Shown here: positions 59,309 through 64,000 of the stretch, piece by piece
How the letters are laid out: every line of letters starts with the position of its first letter
Position numbering within the stretch: position 1 is the stretch's first letter
Source: Gammaproteobacteria bacterium HGW-Gammaproteobacteria-1
GTDB lineage: Bacteria > Pseudomonadota > Gammaproteobacteria > Thiohalomonadales > Thiohalomonadaceae
Assembly: GCA_002840095.1 (NCBI GenBank)
Contig: PGZL01000013.1
Location: forward strand, 106,119 to 170,118
Reading direction: 5' to 3'
DNA length: 64,000 nt
Translations under genes and position numbers: made by a program
Notes under the pieces: generated by a model
Told to the model about the DNA's origin: nothing
Database searches by the model: none
What the model saw: only the letters and a program-made list of their open reading frames with translations

Positions 59309-59740
59309 CTATTCCGTAGAGCCGCGCAAATCGGCAAGCACGGCTATCCCACCGATCTCGCGGGCTTTGTCGTAGTAGCGTCGATCAGCCGTGACGAGGG
59401 TGGCGCCAGGAGTATGTAGGGCGGTTGCGTGGTAAAGCGTGTCGAACAGATGATGTTGCAAGCGTTGCGAAAGCTCGATCGCGGTGGAGTAAACCGCATA
59501 GTCCTCAACAAAGCTGCACTCGACCGTCAAGAGGTCGGCCAAGTCGGCCTGTGCCTCCCCCGGCTTTTCCCGGGCGAGTACGGCGCCCATCTCGGTGATG
59601 AAATGTGGTGGCTGCACCATCCGCGCCCGGCCGGCATCGATGTCCGCCAGGAGGCCCAGGGCGTGCTCAACATCCGCTTCGTCATCCCACATGCGGAAAA
59701 ACCACTTCAGCGCGACACTCGCGTCCACCACAATGATCAC
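59309..59740 (-). CDS. PIN-domain toxin (VapC family)
   Basis: A 143-aa PIN-domain RNase with the first acidic residue in VVDASVALKWF (Asp6), a middle acid in HFITEMGAVLA (Glu), and the C-terminal catalytic FDTLYHATA and TADRRYYDKA with Asp. It overlaps the antitoxin by 4 bp (ATGA) and is probably a ribonuclease that is held inactive by it. Substrate unknown. Confidence 0.88.
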   Translation of the reverse strand: MIIVVDASVALKWFFRMWDDEADVEHALGLLADIDAGRARMVQPPHFITEMGAVLAREKPGEAQADLADLLTVECSFVEDYAVYSTAIELSQRLQHHLFDTLYHATALHTPGATLVTADRRYYDKAREIGGIAVLADLRGSTE

Positions 59741-59970
59741 GGGCGTTCGGTCTCGCGTGCTTTTTGGAGATCGCTCTCCGACAGGATTGGGGCGTGCTGG
59801 CGACGCTCCAGAATGCGCCCGATCGCCTCATGGCTGCGTTGTCGACGTCGTGCCTGCTCGACCGCCTCACGCATCAGCTCTGCGATAACCGCGCTCTTGT
59901 TCTGGCCGCGGAAGGTGGCGTTGAAGGCTTCTTTGACATCGTCGGGAACGCTGAAATTGACGGTAGCCAT
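59737..59970 (-). CDS. Ribbon-helix-helix antitoxin (VapB-type)
   Basis: A 77-aa protein with an N-terminal RHH DNA-binding motif (ATVNFSVPDDVKEAFNATFR) and a C-terminal charged helix (REAVEQARRRQRSHEAIGRI) that would wrap the toxin. AGGAGAGGGG lies ~8 bp before ATG 59970. A GTTGAAAGTTTCAAC-type inverted repeat lies just upstream (59985-60000) and is a plausible operator. Confidence 0.82.
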   Translation of the reverse strand: MATVNFSVPDDVKEAFNATFRGQNKSAVIAELMREAVEQARRRQRSHEAIGRILERRQHAPILSESDLQKARETERP

Positions 59971-60027
59971 AACCCCTCTCCTTTGTTGAAACTTTCAACA
60001 ACAGTATGTTGGAGGTGATGGGGAAGA

Positions 60028-60495
60028 TCAACCGGGGGGAGCGTTGGTGACGGTGACTGTAATACGGCGGGCCGCATAACCGGGCGCACCGTAGGCAGGG
60101 GCGACGGTTTGGGCGAAGGCCGTTATTTGATAGATGTTGTAGCTGCTCCCACCTTCCTGATGGTTGGTGCACGAATCGAGGGTCACGACGATGTTAAACC
60201 CGTTCAGATTGCCGGTGTTGAGTCCCCCCCCAGGACTTAGCGTACTGGGGGTCGCCGGGCATAGGGCAATACCTAATGCTGTAGCTATGCCCCACTCCGT
60301 CCCGCTGCGCGCGGCATGGTAGGCCCTGGCACCCTGCAAGGCATGCAGGGTGGTGAAATGCTGGGTACCGCTGATGTTGACCATATAGGCGCCCAGCGCC
60401 GACAGCACCACCAGCAGGAAAAGCGCGCTGATCAGCGAAAATCCGCCCTGCACTCTTCCCCGGCTCTTTCGCTGTAGCTCGTTGAGCATGGTCAT
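60028..60495 (-). CDS. mshP: MshP-like minor pilin
   Basis: A 155-aa pseudopilin with a basic leader and prepilin-peptidase-like site G18-F19 (GGFSLISALFLLVVLSALGA). Position 5 of the mature form is Ser, not Glu, as expected for the PilX/MshP/GspK minor pilin class. The remaining ~120 residues are globular with two cysteines. Overlaps mshO by 4 bp (ATGA). Confidence 0.85.
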   Translation of the reverse strand: MTMLNELQRKSRGRVQGGFSLISALFLLVVLSALGAYMVNISGTQHFTTLHALQGARAYHAARSGTEWGIATALGIALCPATPSTLSPGGGLNTGNLNGFNIVVTLDSCTNHQEGGSSYNIYQITAFAQTVAPAYGAPGYAARRITVTVTNAPPG

Positions 60496-61310
60496 GGCAC
60501 GTTGTCCACATGCACCTGGTGCAGCAGATTTATGGATTCACCCTGATCGGTAAGGGTGAGTGCGACCGTAACCAGTCCGGCACGCTCGGCGGTACCGGCA
60601 GCATAGGTGAAGGTACAGGCAGTGACGTGGCGCGTAACCATAGCACCGGCAGCAAATGCGGCACCGATCGCGTGAGTGTCGCGTGTCAGGGTCCCGAGTC
60701 CCAAATTGCAGGTATATCCGATAGCGGTATCAACCAGAAAAACCCGCTGGCGAGGTGACTGGAAGGCGAACTGATGAGGCACGTCATCCAGGGTAATCGT
60801 TTGTTCGCCGGCAGTTGGTGGGGTGTTATCGTCAGTAATAGTGATGTTACTTGCTGTACTAATGACGGGGTCAAAGCTATAGGCATCGGCACCAGCAATG
60901 CCCAGGTTATAAATGACAAGATTATGTCCACTGAGCGTGCCGGTAGGCAGCAGCTGCCCGAAGACATTGAAGCTATTGTCAGCTATTGCAAAGTTAAGCA
61001 CGTTTGCCGGGTTGCCGGGAGGTGAGCCACGATAGCGCGCGCCCTGCACGGTATTGATCATCTCAATCTGGGTACCACCACCACTGATGCGCACACTGTT
61101 GGGTAGGGCGCGCCGTATTTCGCGCGCCATCAGTCGCAGCGCCGATTCGGCGGCATCCACCAGCTCGGCGCGCCGCGTCAGATCCATGTAGCCCTCCACG
61201 GGCTGGCGGATGAATACACCGACAACGGACGCGATGATCCCGGTGATCACGATGACCATGATCAGCTCGATCAGGGTGAAGCCGCGGAGTTGGCGTGGCA
61301 TGAGCTTCAT
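60492..61310 (-). CDS. mshO: MshO-like minor pilin
   Basis: A 272-aa PilW/MshO-type pseudopilin starting at ATG 61310 (MKLMPRQLRGFTLIELIMVI), cleavage G10-F11 with Glu5 of the mature helix. A long globular domain with a conserved RRAELVDAAESALRLMAREI helix follows. A frame extending to 61364 would overlap mshD. It follows mshD by 4 bp. Confidence 0.87.
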   Translation of the reverse strand: MKLMPRQLRGFTLIELIMVIVITGIIASVVGVFIRQPVEGYMDLTRRAELVDAAESALRLMAREIRRALPNSVRISGGGTQIEMINTVQGARYRGSPPGNPANVLNFAIADNSFNVFGQLLPTGTLSGHNLVIYNLGIAGADAYSFDPVISTASNITITDDNTPPTAGEQTITLDDVPHQFAFQSPRQRVFLVDTAIGYTCNLGLGTLTRDTHAIGAAFAAGAMVTRHVTACTFTYAAGTAERAGLVTVALTLTDQGESINLLHQVHVDNVP

Positions 61311-61314
61311 GTAA

Positions 61315-61791
61315 TCAATAGTTGGTGCGATAGCCGGTGATGGTGATGGCGCCGAGGACCGCATGGGTGACGGTCACGCCAATCTGGCGCGCGAGAATGC
61401 CGTCAATGGCAGCCGGTGCGCCTACCGTAATGGTTACGGTGTATGCCCCTAAACCGGGAATCAAGGCACCAAACTGGTTACGGGCACCGAAATCTGCATT
61501 CACTCCAGTAATGCACGCATAGTCATTGACGTCGTCATAAACCGAACGCGAGGCGAGAGGGACTCCTTCCTCGCAAGTACCCGTTTCCGCATCAGGGTCG
61601 TCATATGCTTTGGTAAGAATTTCTTCCAGATAGGCTTCGGCGATGGCTACCGCCTGATGCTGAATCATTGGATCGGCACTATGGGCAGTGGTGAGATTCA
61701 TGACTTGCAGAATACCCGCCACACCGATACCGATAATCACCATGCTGATTACCAGTTCGATGAGCGTGAAGCCTATTTGCTTGCGGATCAT
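61315..61791 (-). CDS. mshD: MshD-like minor pilin
   Basis: A 158-aa pseudopilin ([20 protein letters not shown]), cleavage G7-F8, Glu5 present. QAVAIAEAYLEEIL, typical of PilV/MshD, lies at ~52-65. The C-terminal domain ends in TNY. Overlaps mshC by 4 bp (ATGA). Confidence 0.87.
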   Translation of the reverse strand: MIRKQIGFTLIELVISMVIIGIGVAGILQVMNLTTAHSADPMIQHQAVAIAEAYLEEILTKAYDDPDAETGTCEEGVPLASRSVYDDVNDYACITGVNADFGARNQFGALIPGLGAYTVTITVGAPAAIDGILARQIGVTVTHAVLGAITITGYRTNY

Positions 61792-62267
61792 TGCACATAG
61801 CCGGTGGCGGTATGTACCACCATAGTCAAGGTGCCATTCACGGTGATGGGATTGGCCATGGTTATGGTAGCCAGGCCGGAAGGATGAAATGTGATGGTTC
61901 CGGTGCCTGCGGTGACGGTTACGCCGGCAGGTGAAACATACGGCGGTGGTGAGCCGGGCAAGCTGACAGGTGTCGCCACACACTGTGCGTGACCAGCAGG
62001 TGCTGCCTGCAAAGCAAGGCTATAGGTGGATGTCGCGCCAGCCGTAGCGATGGTTACCAGGACATCACAATTAGTTGATACAGCCAGCTTTTGCGCATAG
62101 CGTGTGGCTTGGCGCAGCTCATCGAAATAGCCACGCGCTTCGAAGTCAGTACGGTTGAACCATACCGGAAGTGCCGTGACAGACAGTACACCAAGAATGA
62201 TGATGACCGTCACCAATTCGGTGAGGGTAAACCCTGAGTGTCTCAAGGAGTACTGGCAGTATCGCAC
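61788..62267 (-). CDS. mshC: MshC-like minor pilin
   Basis: A 159-aa FimT/GspH-type pseudopilin (MRYCQYSLRHSGFTLTELVT), cleavage G12-F13, with Thr at mature position 4 and Glu at position 5. The N-terminal helix continues into FDELRQATRYAQKLAVSTNC, then a beta-rich domain. It is 193 bp downstream of mshA, past a terminator-like hairpin. Confidence 0.87.
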   Translation of the reverse strand: MRYCQYSLRHSGFTLTELVTVIIILGVLSVTALPVWFNRTDFEARGYFDELRQATRYAQKLAVSTNCDVLVTIATAGATSTYSLALQAAPAGHAQCVATPVSLPGSPPPYVSPAGVTVTAGTGTITFHPSGLATITMANPITVNGTLTMVVHTATGYVQ

Positions 62268-62377
62268 GGATAGTTTGCCGCTATCGTAGCTGTTATCGCT
62301 GCTGAGAATGGAAAGCGAAATGGCTTACGGGTCGCATAGGTCCTTCCCATTTTTCGTGGCAACGATACTGAAATAAA

Positions 62378-62411
62378 GAAAAAAGGGCGGGAGAAGCTCC
62401 CGCCCTTTTTG
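62378..62411. terminator. Terminator-like hairpin between mshA and mshC
   Basis: AAAGGGCGGGAG aagc-type loop CTCCCGCCCTTTTT, with A and T tracts on both sides. It would partially end mshA transcription, giving much more major pilin than minor pilins. The rest of the 193-bp gap shows no gene. Confidence 0.85.
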
Positions 62412-62460
62412 GTTACCGGCAGTATAAGGCTTTGCCCCAGTTGACTACCAATCGCATTGT

Positions 62461-62907
62461 TTACGGGCCAGTGCAGATCACCGTAGCTTGGTAAGCGGCA
62501 CCCTTGTAGCCCTGAACGGTGCACTTTGTTGCGACACCCGGACTGGCGACACAAGTAACGGCGTCCGCGCCAACGCCTGCGGCTACATTGTATGTGTCGG
62601 CATTAGCAGTATTGCCTGTACCATCGGTCAAGGTGATGCCGGATACAAACTGCTGGAGAGTGGCAGTTGTACAAGTAGCTGCATTGGTGCCATTTAGAGC
62701 AACGCCCCCGGCATTCCCTGCGGCTTTGGCCGCGTAGTTAACGGCGGTGCCGGACGCGATTGCGCCTGCTACGCCCTTGGTGGCGGCGTTCCCAGCATCG
62801 ACGGTCAAATCAATAAATTTCGGCAACGCCGTCGCCGCCAAAATACCCAGAATCACAATTACCATGACCAGTTCGATCAGGGTGAAACCAGCCTGTTGCT
62901 TGTTCAT
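62461..62907 (-). CDS. mshA: MSHA-type major pilin (type IV pilin)
   Basis: A 148-aa type IVa pilin: [20 protein letters not shown], cleavage G7-F8, Glu5 present. The globular domain is Ala/Thr/Gly-rich with cysteines for the D-region loop. The order mshA-C-D-O-P matches the Vibrio mannose-sensitive haemagglutinin cluster. The mshB and motor genes are not in the window. Its promoter is probably at 63026-63054. Confidence 0.88.
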   Translation of the reverse strand: MNKQQAGFTLIELVMVIVILGILAATALPKFIDLTVDAGNAATKGVAGAIASGTAVNYAAKAAGNAGGVALNGTNAATCTTATLQQFVSGITLTDGTGNTANADTYNVAAGVGADAVTCVASPGVATKCTVQGYKGAAYQATVICTGP

Positions 62908-63025
62908 GTTCAGGACTCCTGCTTGGTGTCGAGGCCGCGGCCTCTTGGGTTATGCCGCCTGCGCCAGGCCGCAGCCTGCGAGGGTCTTCCGTGGGACGGC
63001 GATATTTCCGTGGAATTCGTGTTAA

Positions 63026-63054
63026 TTCTTAACATATGAATGTAAGTGTTTCAA
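63026..63054 (-). promoter_or_regulatory. Likely promoter of the mshA operon
   Basis: On the minus strand TTGAAA (63054-63049), a 17-bp spacer and TAAGAA (63031-63026). This gives a leader of about 110 nt. No sigma54-type element is seen, unlike many pilA genes. Confidence 0.5.
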
Positions 63055-63091
63055 TGGAAAGTTGATATTTGGTGTTGTCCTGATAATTTCC

Positions 63092-63162
63092 TGTAGGAGC
63101 CGAGTCCTCTCGGCGTATGGGGGCTGCCGGACGTTTATTCGCCCACGGAGTGGGCTCCTACA
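63092..63162. repeat. TGTAGGAGCC...GGCTCCTACA inverted repeat
   Basis: ctgtaggagccgag and ctcgtgggctcctacaaa-type arms (63092-63105 and 63149-63162) enclose ~45 bases of less symmetric sequence. The same repeat type is widespread in other gammaproteobacteria. Confidence 0.75.
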
Positions 63163-63172
63163 AATCGGTGCC

Positions 63173-63772
63173 TCATAGGACGCCATGGCGGTAGGCCAGG
63201 AGAACTCCCCAAATATAGACGCTGCCGAGCAGCAGGAATAACCCTGTGGCGCGGGAGTGCCGCCACAACCAGGCGTCGGCCCCGCTGTGGTAGACGTCCA
63301 TTGGCTTGGCCGCCTGGCGGGTGGAGAGCCAGCGGTTGGAGCGGGCCTCCAGCGTCTTCAGCAGGCTGGGGCGGAAGAATACCGCGCAGCCTACGCCCAG
63401 GGCCGCAACGTTGCTGAGGCCTAGAAACCAGTAGGCGCTGGTGGCGGATATCTCACGCAGGACTCTGTCCCAGTGCGTGGGCAGCACGGCCTGCATGGTC
63501 TGGCTGTCGACCATGGCGAGGCGCAGCAGGGTGTAGGCGGCGCCGCAAACCAGCAGAAACCCTAGCAGCCGATGATGATGGTACAGGCGCCCCTCGACGT
63601 AGCGGGGCTTCTCCAATGGACCGGTGGCAGGCCGCAGGGAATGCCAGAAATCCAGTGGACGGGTGTGTTCCCGCAGCCATGTCGGCGCGAGCAGGAGGCC
63701 GAGGCCGGTGAGGAAGGCCAGGGTGACGGCGGCGGTGGCCGTCCAGTAGAGCGCGTCGATGATTAGAACCAT
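63173..63772 (-). CDS. Polytopic membrane protein, unknown function
   Basis: A 199-aa protein with four predicted helices: ~5-29, ~69-89, ~112-133 and ~172-194. The intervening loops are basic (WLREHTRPLDFWHSLRPA; EARSNRWLSTRQAAKPMDVY). No catalytic or family motif is recognised. AGAGGA lies ~9 bp before ATG 63772. Its stop lies 11 bp from the repeat at 63092-63162. It is in the same orientation as the msh genes but well upstream of mshA. Confidence 0.7.
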   Translation of the reverse strand: MVLIIDALYWTATAAVTLAFLTGLGLLLAPTWLREHTRPLDFWHSLRPATGPLEKPRYVEGRLYHHHRLLGFLLVCGAAYTLLRLAMVDSQTMQAVLPTHWDRVLREISATSAYWFLGLSNVAALGVGCAVFFRPSLLKTLEARSNRWLSTRQAAKPMDVYHSGADAWLWRHSRATGLFLLLGSVYIWGVLLAYRHGVL

Positions 63773-63849
63773 GTCATTCCTCTCCCGATTAGAACGTCAT
63801 ATCGGTTGTGCCGGGTACCTCAGCGGCGGCACGGCTTTAAGATTCCGGT

Positions 63850-63931
63850 CGTAGGATGGGTAGAGCAACGCGAAACCCATCGCCTTCGGGGCGTGCCGCT
63901 TGATGGGTTTCGCTCCGCTCTACCCATCCTT
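63850..63931. repeat. GATGGGTAGAGC...GCTCTACCCATC inverted repeat
   Basis: gtaggatgggtagagcaacg with cgaaacccatcg on the left faces gatgggtttcgctccgctct then acccatcct on the right, an extended ~80-bp inverted repeat. Nothing that looks like a gene is seen between 63773 and 64000. Confidence 0.8.
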
Positions 63932-64000
63932 GTATTGTAACCGAGCAATTGTTGTACTTGGGTTCGCCCGAGAGGAAGGTCGGACGCCGTACCCATCCTG

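Overview
The window is a GC-rich gammaproteobacterial chromosome segment that spans the replication origin. Its gene order is the classic one: parB-parA-rsmG-(fadL)-mnmG at the left, then mnmE-yidC-yidD-rnpA-rpmH, an oriC-type region, and dnaA-dnaN-recF-gyrB. Phosphoribulokinase and fructose-1,6-bisphosphatase (Calvin cycle), nifL/nifA with a complete nif-type rnf operon (nitrogen fixation), and sulfur-relay style genes (PP-loop protein + TusA) suggest an autotrophic, probably sulfur-oxidising diazotroph of the Chromatiales/Ectothiorhodospirales type. That lineage is inferred from gene content; no rRNA or tRNA gene was recognised.

Layout. 1-5.3 kb: partition and tRNA/rRNA modification genes with an inserted FadL porin. 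5.3-6.2 kb: gamma-glutamylcyclotransferase-like protein and hemerythrin, then an array of 18 copies of a 7-bp repeat. 6.4-16 kb: nifLA on the minus strand, diverging from rnfABCDGEH on the plus strand. 16-22.5 kb: PilZ protein, radical SAM protein, beta-barrel, RatA, lysine/ornithine decarboxylase, YjdF and phosphoribulokinase. 22.6-28.4 kb: a coiled-coil protein, a MoxR-DUF58-transglutaminase operon and a diguanylate cyclase. 28.5-38.8 kb: origin block. 38.8-44.8 kb (minus): fbp, plsC, gmhB, a MazG-like protein, glyS, glyQ. 45-47.6 kb: PP-loop, TusA and CDF transporter. 47.8-52.8 kb: glnA, a DUF4124 protein, ntrB, ntrC. 52.9-63.8 kb (minus): a REP-associated transposase and an MSHA-type pilus operon (mshA-C-D-O-P ... 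mshQ) that carries a toxin-antitoxin pair and a sigma/anti-sigma pair between mshP and mshQ.

How the parts fit. A nitrogen cascade can be read directly. NtrB/NtrC are encoded at 50-53 kb. Paired NtrC boxes and a sigma54 promoter precede glnA. An NtrC-like box and a sigma54-like promoter precede nifLA. A TGT-N10-ACA NifA site and a strong sigma54 promoter precede rnfA. Rnf would supply low-potential electrons to nitrogenase, whose structural genes lie outside the window. ParAB have two perfect parS palindromes, both inside recF.

Intergenic space is unusually rich in dispersed palindromic repeats of at least six families; they fill nearly every gap after rnfB, flank and enter the transposase gene, and recur between unrelated genes. 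No gene-free stretch exceeds 300 bases: the longest (9541-9828, 20630-20917, 62908-63172, 50013-50270, 33810-34038, 63773-64000) are described below.
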